Assembly: GCF_963583255.1 (NCBI RefSeq) | Contig: NC_084811.1 | Location: forward strand, 16,014,088-16,078,087 | From: Pyrus communis | Taxonomy: Eukaryota; Streptophyta; Magnoliopsida; Rosales; Rosaceae | Direction of reading: 5' to 3' | Length of the DNA: 64,000 nt | Part shown: one piece after another, positions 1 through 10,458 of the stretch | Layout: each line of letters opens with the position of its first letter | Numbering within the stretch: the stretch's first letter is position 1 | Translations under genes and position numbers: made by a program | The notes under the pieces: model-generated | Told to the model about the DNA's origin: nothing | The model's input: only the letters and a program-made list of their open reading frames with translations | Database searches by the model: none

Positions 1-360
1 AGGAGGAAGGTCAGACCTTCGGGAGAGACCAAAAGAATCCTGCTGCCCAGTTCAAGAGTAGCACAAAGGAAAATCAACGAGTGGAAGAGACCAAAAGAAT
101 CCTCCAGCCCAGTTCAAGAGTAGCCTGTGGAAAATCAATGATGGGAGAAAACCAGTTCAAGATTAAGCCTGTGGAATCACCAAGATCAACCCATGCATTC
201 AACAAAGGAAGACCGAGAAAGCACTCCAATTCCAGATTTGCGTTCTCTTTGTCAGTTACATTCTGCCATGTTTAGTATGTTTAAGTGCTTTTTATGTATT
301 TACTTATGTTTTGTGTGAATCTATGCTTAAAACATTGAGGACAATGTTTGATTTAAGTGT

Positions 361-373
361 GGGGGGGGGGGGG
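361..373 (+). other. G13 tract after GATTTAAGTGT (first PPT-like motif of B)
   Basis: Thirteen consecutive G follow TTTGATTTAAGTGT. The same place in J, K1, K2 and E carries G7, G12, G22 and G8. It shares the AAGTGTGGGGG core with the terminal polypurine tract and lies about 1.65 kb upstream of it. A role as an internal plus-strand primer is inference. Confidence 0.7.
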
Positions 374-1198
374 TAACTAAGTATATTTAATGTAAATTCG
401 TGGGATTTTATCACCCATTACTTCAAATGTTGTTCCTTGCTGTTTTAAGGTGTTTTTAAGTTGTTTTAGAATGTTTTTAGTATGTTTTGTTTTATAACTT
501 CGAAAATCACATAAAAATTTGAAAAACATGTTTTGAAAAGCCTAAAAAGAGTGTTTTGAGTCGTTTTTGTGTGTTTGTGTCTTAGGGTACCTTCCAACAC
601 AATGATAAGGATTTGGTTTGTAATTGCATGACTGTTAAAAAGAGTTATAAACATAGAGAAAAGTTTGATTTACTCTTGGTATTTGCTTGGTTATGGTTAT
701 AATGTATGACTTCACATGCAATCATAAAAGAAAAATTCGTTTTTGTAACATGCTTGAAGGAAGGAACTCAAACAAACGCTACAACCCTGTGAGACTCGAG
801 CTATTACCTTCTTTGGAGAGTTATAATCTGTGATTCTTTGTTTTCTAAAGTTGTTGCATGATCTCATTATTCCTTGCTTGGTTGCTACTTAGAATGCAAT
901 TGTATCATGATAGAACTAAATGCTAGAACTTATATCCGTTTCATTCAAAGCATGACATTGAATTGCATAACATATATCAAGATGAAGTTGTGTAGTTGCC
1001 ACCATAGCCAAATAGCCTTACTTCCCATATTTCGTTTATGTTGTAAGTTTTAACCCCGTTGAGCTTTGTTTAGCCTTTATTCATTGTTAACCCACATTAT
1101 CCTAACCTAGCCTAGTTTAGGACTGTCCACACCCTTGTTCTTAAAAGATAGTGAGCATGACTTAAATGAATTCCTTTTGAGTACATTATGAAAGAAAA

Positions 1199-1340
1199 TG
1201 AGTGTGGGGGAGAGAATGTTTTGTTCTTAAGCGTTTATGTATGTTTTGAGAGTCAAAAGAAAAGAAAAAAATTGTGAAAAACATATGAAAAAGAAAAAAA
1301 AACAGAAAAGAAAAGAAAGAAAGAAAGAAAGAAAAAAAGA
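1199..1340 (+). other. Second PPT-like motif plus A/G-rich tract of B
   Basis: TGAGTGTGGGGGAGAGAA at 1199-1216 is followed by an almost pure purine stretch of A and AAAG repeats at about 1257-1340. The same pair of motif and purine run occurs in J (29449-29560), K1 (39261-39400), K2 (50735-50830) and, reversed, E (11220-11335). Confidence 0.6.
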
Positions 1341-2020
1341 GCTTGTTCCCCCTTTTTGTTCAAAAGTTGAGTTTTCATTCAAAAGTGAATTCTAAGTTAA
1401 TTCCAATGCTTTGCTCGCTATTTCTTTAAGAACCTTTGTTTTCCATATCCCTTCTTTGTTAGCCAAACACCTTTAGCCCCGTTACACCCCTTTGACTTCT
1501 ATCTTGATCGTTATGTGATCAATAATGTGGAGTTTGGAATTGATATGAGCTTATGGAATCACTGGTTCTCATTCTAAGTAGTAGCATTCCATTCATGAGA
1601 TCATATTCATGTCATTATCGTAAATCCAGAAAATGCTTTCTTTGTTATAACATATGTGAGATACTAGTCTTTCATGTTTACATCAATCTCTCACATATAA
1701 CTAGTGTAGGGTGTGTAGTCAGAAAATCTGTGTGAAAATAGAGTGCATTCTAGTAAGGAATTGAGGAAATTCTCTAAGGCATGTTACTACATTCGAAATG
1801 TGTTTTAATTGATTAAACGCGAACTAGTATGTGGTGACTATGAGTAAGAATGTACTTAAGTGTAAAGATGGCTAAAATCTGTAGGAATAATGATTTTTAA
1901 CTTGTCATGTGCATTGGAAATCCCTGAGACGATTGTTGGAAGGTTTAGGTTGTGTTTTACTTGTTTAGTGTCGTTTTGTTTGTTTTGTTTTTCTGTTTTG
2001 CTCGAGGACGAGCAAAAGCT

Positions 2021-2035
2021 AAGTGTGGGGGAATT
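2021..2035 (+). other. Polypurine tract of B
   Basis: AAGTGTGGGGGAATT directly abuts the TG that opens the 3' LTR at 2036. This is the usual position of the plus-strand primer of LTR retrotransposons. The same sequence precedes every 3' LTR in the window. Confidence 0.9.
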
Positions 2036-2404
2036 TGATAGGAGCATATTTAGGCGACTTACTTAGCTTGTTTTCGTGCATTTATATTGTTAATTCATAG
2101 TTGTTTTAGTAGTTTAAGCCATTTTCGTGTGTTTTTAGGTTCATATGGCTAAGGAAGCAAAAAGATGCATTTTGGAGCGAAATTGGACTTGGAATGGATA
2201 GCTTATGTTTGGAGCAAAAGGAATGGACGAAATTGAAGGATTCCTAATCCATTGCAGCCACGTGCACATTCAATCATTCACACCAAAACCTTGCACATGC
2301 TTTCCCATTTCATTATTCATTCACTTTGCAGCCACCATTCACTCTTTAATCCACATGCATTCAACATCATTCACCCTAGCTTTAATTCACATGCAAACAC
2401 ATTC

Positions 2405-4519
2405 ATTTTTTATAGGAGCATATTTAGGCGACTTAACTACCTTATTCTTGTGCATTTGTGCTATTATTTCTTAGTTAATGTCGTATTACAACTCAATTTC
2501 GTGTGTTTGTAGGTCCTATGGGTCAAAGTATCAAGAAAGTGCATTTTGGTGCATTTTGGAGCTATTTTGGACACTATGGGGATAGCTTGCATATAGGCTA
2601 ACATGGATGGACGAATTTGAACTTCAAGAGGCGAGATATGTGATAAGAAGAGGAAGGAACTAAGCTAAGGACAAAGTGGATAAGGAAGGAGCTCAAAAGA
2701 GGAAACCTTATCCAAAACATTATCCAAACATTATCCAACCTTATCCAACATTATCCAATTATCCAAAACATTATCCAAACCTTATCTCATCTTATCTTAT
2801 CCAAACCTTATCATGTCTTAATCCTAATTGCATGGGGACCTAAATGGATAATTCTAGAACCTATTTCTAGAAGCATCCTATTCTAGAAGGCCCAAATCTG
2901 CCACAAAACCTATTCTTTCTATAAGCCCTAGAAAAGTGGCGCCCCAATCCATTCTAGAAGGCTTTGGCTTGCCTTGCAAGCCAAGCAACCCTCTCCCCTA
3001 AGTCAGCCGCACCTCCCTAGGCCCAATCCCTTTGGGATTCTGATTTCCAAGGCCTAATCCTTGTGGATTTGGGTATACAATTCGTTTTATAAAACTATGT
3101 GGGCCAAAAACCTCTTCCTAGGTGGATTTGACAACCCATGGCCGAATTCTAGGGCCCTAATCCACCAAATCTGCTAAGTAAACCCTAATCTAATAAACCC
3201 TAGGACTATATAAACATATTTTCAGCCACAAATTTGTACCACCCCCTTATGCTATTCAGAAACCCTTGTGCCGCACCTCCATTCTCCATTCTAAGCCTCC
3301 ATAGACCTCCCTACACATCCATACATCTCTGCCGCACCCTTCCCCACCATAATCAACCATCCTCCATCCCTCTAAACAAGGAAACACCATCCAAAACCAC
3401 CATTTCCATCACCCACACTTTGTGCCGCAACAAGGAGGAGGAAGAGGAGCCAATTTGTGCATCAAATCCATCTTGGAATTGCTGAGCATTTAGGTGTACT
3501 CTTTCTTATGATTTCAATGTTTAAATTCAATACTTTTTGTTGTGCAAGCATGAGGAACTAATCCCCCCTTTGGCTAGGGGGGAATTTCGAAACCATGGTT
3601 ATATTTGCATGATGATTTGATTACTTTCAGTTGTGATTTCATGAATGATGAATTCAATTTACTTATCTATTTTAATTAAAACTTGCTTATGTATATGAAT
3701 TGAGAGTGCACGCTTGATTTGCATGCATAAACATGATGCTAGGATATGAGGGAACTTCACCTAATCGTTGGGAACTCACATCCATGAGTAGTTAAGATTG
3801 TTGGTCGCAATTATGATAAGTGAATTCTTGGCATAAGTATCATGCGCTTTCATATAGAAAACCTTTAAGGAATAATTTGATTGCAATGCGCTAATTCCAT
3901 TCAATTCAATGACCTAAGGGAAATCTGAGAGTTAATTTAAGCGTACCTAATTAACTTGGGGTGTTGAGGTTCATAAATTCATCGAATAAGTAACTGGAGA
4001 TTATTTTGTATGCAAGTATGCCATGTGTGGAGAAAAACCTCCTAGCCATCTCACCATCCACTTAATTCTATCAATTTCGCCTGAATCTGCCTATTTTACA
4101 TATTTGTTTTGTTTGTTTGATTTTCGTCAAAAACCAAATCCCCAAGTGTCTTAGAGTGTCTAATTAGTTAGAATATGTTTTAGATTGTGTTTTTGAGTGT
4201 TTTGATTCAAGTTGTTACCCAAATTCGTCCAAATTAGTGAAAGTGCTCAAAACTGCCCAGAAAGTGTTTTTAAGGCAGTTTTGAGTGTTTTGGGGCTGTT
4301 TTGAGTCTTTTGGTTTGTTTTAGTGTTTTTATTGTTTAGTTTTGCATTCTTTGAGTCTAGTTTAGTGTTTTAACCTTTGTTTTACGTTTTTGAGTCAGTT
4401 TCCAAGTGATTTAGCAATCCCTCCTAATCCCCGGTTTAGAACGATCCCTACTTATTTATATGCTACAATTGTCAAAAGAGGGTTAATTTGTGTGTTAAGT
4501 TAATTTTCGCATCAATTTT
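2405..4519 (+). mobile_element. Solo LTR C inside the LTR of B, with TSD ATTTT
   Basis: A complete LTR runs 2410-4514 (2,105 bp), starting TTATAGGAGC (the usual TG is TT here) and ending TTCGCATCA. It is flanked by ATTTT at 2405-2409 and 4515-4519. No internal region is present, so it is a solo LTR, which is usually formed by recombination between the two LTRs of an element. It has its own U3 text with CTTATCCAA repeats near 2705-2815, a C/G-run hairpin near 3565, and the conserved R/U5 block. Confidence 0.9.
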
Positions 4520-4908
4520 CAGCACCAAACACCATCATTGCCGTGCATCCCATTCCATCTCCCACTCTTTAATCCATTGCAGCCACATGCACTCCCTTTA
4601 ATTAATTCAACCTAGCTGTCAAAGCACATGCACATTCACCCTTCATTCCAGCCATTCCACATGCATTTCCAACCCACATGCACCCTTTAATCATTCAACC
4701 ATGCAGCCACACATTCACCCACATGCATTCCCCCTTTAATCCACATGCTCTTCCATTTCAGATTGCATTCCCACTCACCACAAATCAGCCACATGCATTC
4801 ACTCTTCATAAATCAGCCACATGCATTCATCATCATAACCTAGCTGTCATGTTCCCTCTCCCATCCAAACCTAGCTGTCATGTTCCCTCTCCCATCCATT
4901 CATCTCCC

Positions 4909-4916
4909 TATAAAAA
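4909..4916 (+). promoter_or_regulatory. TATA box of the B LTR
   Basis: TATAAAAA lies in the middle of the LTR, downstream of the U3 low-complexity CATGCA-rich stretch and upstream of the conserved transcribed half. The same spacing to the C/G hairpin (about 300-450 bp) is seen in D and E. The transcription start was not determined. Confidence 0.6.
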
Positions 4917-6391
4917 CCATACACACTTCACACGACATTCATTCATTCATTCATTACATTCTTCCATTTCAGAAATTCATCCATGCACACCAACAACATC
5001 CCCTTAGAATCCAAAGTGCCGTGCACATTCACCACCATAAATCATCCCATTGCCGTGGCCTCCCCCTTCCATTTTCACCACTCACCAAACCATTCAAACC
5101 ATCAAACTATCCTTAGACCTTGTGCCACAACGAAGAGGAAGATAAGAGGGCCTAAACGTTCATACAATTCAAGTTTGAGTTGTTGGAATGTTTAGGTGTT
5201 TCTTTGATTTCAATGTTTAATTTCAATACTCTTTGTTTTGTACGAATGAGGAATGGAAGAGAAGAGGGCCTAAACGTTCATACAATTCAAGTTTGAGTTG
5301 TTGGAATGTTTAGGTGTTTCTTTGATTCTCTTTGTTTTGTACGTATGAGGAACTAAACCCCCCTTGGCTAGGGGGGGATTCGAAATATATGTTTATGCTT
5401 GCATTTTGATTTGATTACTTCTAATTACGTTTCGTAAGTTGTGGATTCAATTTGTTTAACCGTTTGATTGATAACTTATTTATGTATGTTTATTGAGAGT
5501 GCACGCTTAATTTTCATGCATGAATATGACGCTAGAATATAAGTGAGTTTCACCTAATAGTTATGAACTTATATTCACAAGTAGTGGAGGTTGCTTATAA
5601 ACAATCGCGTTAAATGAATTCTTGGCATAAGTTTCATGCGTATTCCATAGTAACGAATGCCTCGTCGATGTTTATGATTTCCGTTGAACTTAATGATCTT
5701 TGTTGAATGTCTCTATCATGCGTATTCCATAGTTAGGGACTTTGATTAGGAATAATTTGGTTGTAATGCGTATTCCATTCAATCCAATGAATCTAGGGAA
5801 ATCTGAAAGTTAATTTAAGCGGACCTAATTAACTTGGAGCGTTGAGAAGTCATGGTTTATTGAAATGCAATTGGAAATCATTTTATTATGCAAGTGTAAC
5901 ATGTGTGGAGATGAACCCCTTAGCTAGCTTCCCATCCATTCCATTTCATCAATTTCGTTTTTACAATCTGTTTTAATTAGAATCTGTGCATTTAGTTTAA
6001 TTTCGCCAAAACCTCAATCCCCCTTTACTTTAGTGTCCAATTTAGTTAGAAAGTGTTTTAGTTTGTGTTCATAAGTGTTTTGATTCAATTTGTTGCACAA
6101 ATTCGTCCAAATTCACCAAAGTGCTCAAAACTGCCCAGAAAGTGTTTTTAAGGCAGTTTTGAGTGTTTTGGGTGATGTTTGAGTCTTTTGGTTTGTTTTA
6201 GTGTTTTAAAGTTTAGTTTTGCATTCTTTGAGTCTAGTGTAGTGTTTTATATTGTGTTTTTACGTTTTTGAGTCAAACCCAAGTGATTAACAATCCCTCC
6301 TAATCCCCAGTCCAGAACGATCCCTACTTACATACTTACTACAATTTGACAAAAAGAGGGTTTAATTTGTGCGCGTATAATTCTCGCATCA

Positions 6392-6741
6392 AATCTGCCT
6401 AGTTTTATAACTTGTTTTGTTATTTCAATTTTCGTCAAATCAAAATCCCCCTTTACTTTCTTGTTCTATAGTGTTTAGAATCTATTTAGTTCGTGTTTTA
6501 AAGTGTTTTGAATCAAACCATAATCTTAAATTCGTCCAAAATTGTGTTTAAGGTCAGAAACTGCCTAGTTAGTGTTTTTAGGCAGTTTTGAGTCTTTTGA
6601 ACTTGGTTCGAGTCCTTTGAGTCTTTGTGAACATTTTTAACTTTGTTTTTATGTTTTTAAGTTAATTTAGAGGTTTTAGCAAGCCCTCCTAATCCCCGGT
6701 CCAGAATGATCCCTACTTGCATCCTTACTACAATTTGACAA
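6392..6741 (+). repeat. LTR A, 3' part (segment 1)
   Basis: This is the U5-side text of another copy of the family, starting AATCTGCCTAG and running to TTTGACAA, where solo LTR D is inserted. It resumes at 21072 and ends at 21110. Its 5' part lies beyond the left edge because element B is inserted between. The GACAA next to D occurs at 6737-6741 and 21067-21071, which proves the continuity. Confidence 0.85.
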
Positions 6742-7304
6742 TGATAGGAGCATATTTATGCGACTTAAATGGCTTGTTCTCGTACATTTACGTTATGTTT
6801 CTTTAGTTATTTTAGTACTTTGAGCTATTTTCGTGTGTTTGTAGGTCCAAAGGGCTAAAGGAGCAAAAAGATGCATTTTGGAGACTTTTGGAGCACTTTT
6901 GGGCTAAGGACGGATAGCTTATGCTTGAAGCCAAAGTGTTGGACGAAATTGAAGACCTAATTGGAGCCAAAGTGTTGGAACCTTGTTCTCTTTAGTTTTA
7001 GGACATTTAAACCTTTCCTAATCCCAATCATGCCATGCATAACACACATCCATTCTAACACATTGTCATTGCACATGCATTTCCTTCATTAGTTAACCCA
7101 CATGCACTTATCACTTATCATCACCACATATCATATCACTTAATCACTTATCACTTATCATCACCACTTAACCACTTATCATATCATAACCACATATCAT
7201 ATCACTTATCACTTATCACTTAACATATCATCCACCTACTTCACCTACAACATCCACCTACTTCACCTACAAATGACATAGCCATATATTCCCTCCACTA
7301 CTCC

Positions 7305-7312
7305 TATAAATA
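7305..7312 (+). promoter_or_regulatory. TATA box of LTR D
   Basis: TATAAATA follows CCACTACTCC and precedes CCCTTGCATTCATTC. The same box occurs in the LTRs of E (8280-8287 and, reversed, 18998-19005) and H (reversed, 62813-62820). Confidence 0.65.
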
Positions 7313-8090
7313 CCCTTGCATTCATTCATCCATGGACATCTCATTTCATACACAACACACCACAAACACTTCCATTCCCTCATTGCCGTGAGTCCCCCTT
7401 CCCTTATAATCCAAACACCATTTTTCCATTTCCCTATTAATCCAAACACCACTCCCCAAACCATTCACACCATCAAACTATCCTTAGACCTTGTGCTACA
7501 ACAACGAGGAAGAGAAGAGTGCCTAAACGTTCATACGATTCAAGTTTGAGTTGTTGGAATGTTGATAGGAGCATATTCATGCGACTTAAATGGCTTGTTC
7601 TTGTGCATTTACGTTATGTTTCTTTAGTTATTTTAGTACTTTAAGCTATTTTCGTGCGTTTATAGGTCCAAAGGGCTAAAGGAGCAAAAAGATGCATTTT
7701 GGAGACTTTTGGAGCACTTTTGGGCTAAGGATGGATAGCTTATGCTTGGAGCCAAAGTGTTGGACGAAATTGAAGACCTAATTGAAGACCAAAGTGTTGG
7801 AACCTTGTTCTCTTTAGTTTTAGGACATTTAAAACCTTTCCTAATCCCAATCATGCCATGCATAACACACATCCATTCTAACACATTGTCATTGCACATG
7901 CATTTCCTTCATTAGTTAATTCACATGCTCCATACTTATCATCACCACTCATTACTTATCACATATCATCACCACTTATCACTTATCATTCACCACTTAT
8001 CATATCATACATTCATTTATCACTTATCATAATCATTCACTTATCACTTAACATATCATACACTTATCACTTATCACTCATAATCATCTA

Positions 8091-8246
8091 CAACATCCAC
8101 CTACTTCACCTACAACATCCACCTACTTCACCTACAACATCCACCTACTTCACCTACAACATCCACCTAATTCACCTACAACACCCACCTACTTCACCTA
8201 CAACATCCACCTACTTCACCTACAACATCCACCTACTTCACCTACA
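8091..8246 (+). repeat. 22-bp minisatellite in the E LTR (7 units)
   Basis: Seven head-to-tail units of CCACCTACTTCACCTACAAC plus AT lie just upstream of the TATA box. The same array in the other E LTRs has about 10 units (9709-9932, reversed) and 6 units (19039-19172, reversed). S (about 15130-15275) and H (about 62855-62895) carry their own versions. Confidence 0.85.
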
Positions 8247-8279
8247 AATGACATAGCCATATGTTCCCTCCACTACTCC

Positions 8280-8287
8280 TATAAATA
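8280..8287 (+). promoter_or_regulatory. TATA box of the inverted E LTR
   Basis: TATAAATA follows the minisatellite and CCACTACTCC. If active, this promoter would fire rightward into the body of E, opposite to the normal element transcript. Confidence 0.55.
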
Positions 8288-9301
8288 CCCTTGCATTCAT
8301 TCATTCATGGACATCTCATTTTCATACACAATACATTACAAACACATTCTCCCTTCCCTAGCCGTGAGCTTCCCATCTCTCCCCTTATAATCCAAACACC
8401 ATTTTTCCATTCCCCTTCCACTTCTCCACCACTCCTCTTCCATTCCACACTTCCATCCCCCAAACCAATTATCCCTAGACCTTATGCTACAATAAAGAGG
8501 AAGAGAAGAGAGCCTAAACGTTCATACAATTCAAGTTTGAGTTGTTGGAATGTTTAGGCGTTTCTTTGATTTCAATGTTTAATTTCAATTCTCTTTGTTT
8601 TGTATGAGGAACTAAACCCCCCTTTAGCTAGGGGGTGATTCGAAATATATGTTTATGCTTGCATTTTGATTTGATTACTTCTAATTACGTTTCATAAGTT
8701 GTGAATTCAATTTGTTTAACTGTTTTATTGATAACCTATTTATGTATGTTTATTGAGAGTGCACACTTAATTTTCATGCATGAATTTGACCCTAGAATAT
8801 AAGTGAATTTCACCTAATCGTTATGAACTTATATTCACAAGTAGTGGAGGTTGCTTATAAACAATCGCGTTAAACGAATTCTTGGCATAAGTTTCATGCA
8901 ATCATAGTAACGAATGCCTCGTCAACACTTATAGTTTTCAAAGAACTTAATGATTCTTGCTTGTATCTCTATTATGCAATTCATGTAGGGAACTTGTGAG
9001 GAATGCTTTGGGTTGTCGTATGCAATCATCCAATTCATTAACTTAAGGAAAACTTGACGGTTAATTTAAGCGGACCTAATTAACTTGGAGTGTTGAGAAT
9101 TAATGATTTATTGAAATGCAATTGGAAATCGTTTTATTATGCAAGTATAACATGTATGGAGATGAACCCCTTAGCTAGCATTCATCCATTCAATTCCATC
9201 ACATTCATATTTACATTCTGTCTAGTTTATTAACTTGTTTCGTTATTTCAATTTTCATAAAACCTAAACCCCCCTTTACTTTCTTGTTCTTTAATGCTTA
9301 G

Positions 9302-10458
9302 AACATATATTTCGAATCACCCCCTAGCTAAAGGGGGGTTTAGTTCCTCATACAAAACAAAGAGAATTGAAATTAAACATTGAAATCAAAGAAACGCCTA
9401 AACATTCCAACAACTCAAACTTGAATTGTATGAACGTTTAGGCTCTCTTCTCTTCCTCTTTATTGTAGCATAAGGTCTAGGGATAATTGGTTTGGGGGAT
9501 GGAAGTGTGGAATGGAAGAGGAGTGGTGGAGAAGTGGAAGGGGAATGGAAAAATGGTGTTTGGATTATAAGGGGAGAGATGGGAAGCTCACGGCTAGGGA
9601 AGGGAGAATGTGTTTGTAATGTATTGTGTATGAAAATGAGATGTCCATGAATGAATGAATGCAAGGGTATTTATAGGAGTAGTGGAGGGAACATATGGCT
9701 ATGTCATTTGTAGGTGAAGTAGGTGGATGTTGTAGGTGAAGTAGGTGGATGTTGTAGGTGAATTAGGTGGATGTTGTAGGTGAAGTAGGTGGATGTTGTA
9801 GGTGAAGTAGGTGGATGTTGTAGGTGAAGTAGGTGGGTGTTGTAGGTGAATTAGGTGGATGTTGTAGGTGAAGTAGGTGGATGTTGTAGGTGAAGTAGGT
9901 AGATGTTGTAGGTGAAGTAGGTGGATGTTGTAGATGATTATGAGTGATAAGTGATAAGTGTATGATATGTTAAGTGATAAGTGAATGATTATGATAAGTG
10001 ATAAATGAATGTATGATATGATAAGTGGTGAATGATAAGTGATAAGTGGTGATGATATGTGATAAGTAATGAGTGGTGATGATAAGTATGGAGCATGTGA
10101 ATTAACTAATGAAGGAAATGCATGTGCAATGACAATGTGTTAGAATGGATGTGTGTTATGCATGGCATGATTGGGATTAGGAAAGGTTTTAAATGTCCTA
10201 AAACTAAAGAGAACAAGGTTCCAACACTTTGGTCTTCAATTAGGTCTTCAATTTCGTCCAACACTTTGGCTCCAAGCATAAGCTATCCATCCTTAGCCCA
10301 AAAGTGCTCCAAAAGTCTCCAAAATGCATCTTTTTGCTCCTTTAGCCCTTTGGACCTATAAACACACGAAAATAGCTTAAAGTACTAAAATAACTAAAGA
10401 AACATAACGTAAATGCACGAGAACAAGCCATTTAAGTCGCATGAATATGCTCCTATCA
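9302..10458 (-). repeat. 3' LTR of E, truncated at its U5 side
   Basis: On the minus strand this begins TGATAGGAGC at 10458 and runs to the R-region text at 9302, where it meets the inverted LTR copy. It is 1,157 bp; the matching part of the 5' LTR (18632-19700) is 1,069 bp. The 88-bp difference equals four extra 22-bp minisatellite units. A minus-strand TATA box lies near 9668-9675. Confidence 0.85.

Larger units (their letters stand above)
1..2035 (+). mobile_element. Element B, 3' internal spacer (Athila-type Ty3/gypsy)
   Basis: This stretch is the non-coding region between the integrase end and the 3' LTR of an element whose pol and 5' LTR lie left of the window. It aligns by eye with the post-integrase spacers of K1 (38198-40179), K2 and J: the same G tract after GATTTAAGTGT, the same text around ACCTTCCAACACAATG, and the same final AGCTAAGTGTGGGGG before the LTR. 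Near its start (about 24-160) a segment containing GACCAAAAGAATCCT occurs twice in tandem. No reading frame here looks coding. The 3' LTR follows directly at 2036. Confidence 0.85.
2036..6391 (+). repeat. 3' LTR of element B, split by solo LTR C
   Basis: The LTR opens TGATAGGAGC at 2036 and ends CTCGCATCA at 6391. Without the inserted LTR C (2410-4514 plus one TSD copy) it is about 2.25 kb. The second half holds the family hallmarks: a C-run/G-run hairpin near 5359, the conserved block with GAGAGTGCACGC, and the U5 end with CCTAATCCCC. A tandem duplication around GCCTAAACGTTCATAC (about 5148-5330) is shared with D and H. AATCT at 6392-6396 is the probable right target duplication; its partner is left of the window. 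Confidence 0.85.
7563..9303 (+). repeat. Inverted, 3'-truncated LTR copy at the left end of E
   Basis: This LTR starts TGATAGGAGC at 7563 and reads as the E LTR up to ATGCTTAGAA near 9303. There it joins, head to head, the minus-strand LTR at AACATATATTTCG. The U5 end (about 180 bp) is missing. The join shares the two bases AA. An 88-codon frame at 8291-8557 recurs identically in reverse at 9398-9664, which shows how similar the arms are. Confidence 0.88.

Noticed and set aside
8291..8557. 88-codon frame MHSFIHGHL..., also at 9398 and 18728
   Set aside because: It starts just after the TATA box and could be a short upstream frame, but the text is His/Pro/Ser low complexity and diverges freely in D and H. 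No coding claim is made.
9709..9932. CRISPR-like array of regular repeats
   Set aside because: Units are contiguous 22-bp minisatellite copies without spacers, in a plant LTR.
10122..10361. 79-codon frame MCNDNVLEW..., also at 7660 and 19364
   Set aside because: It lies in U3 of the E LTR and recurs only because the LTR is repeated; it runs antisense to element transcription and has no domain.
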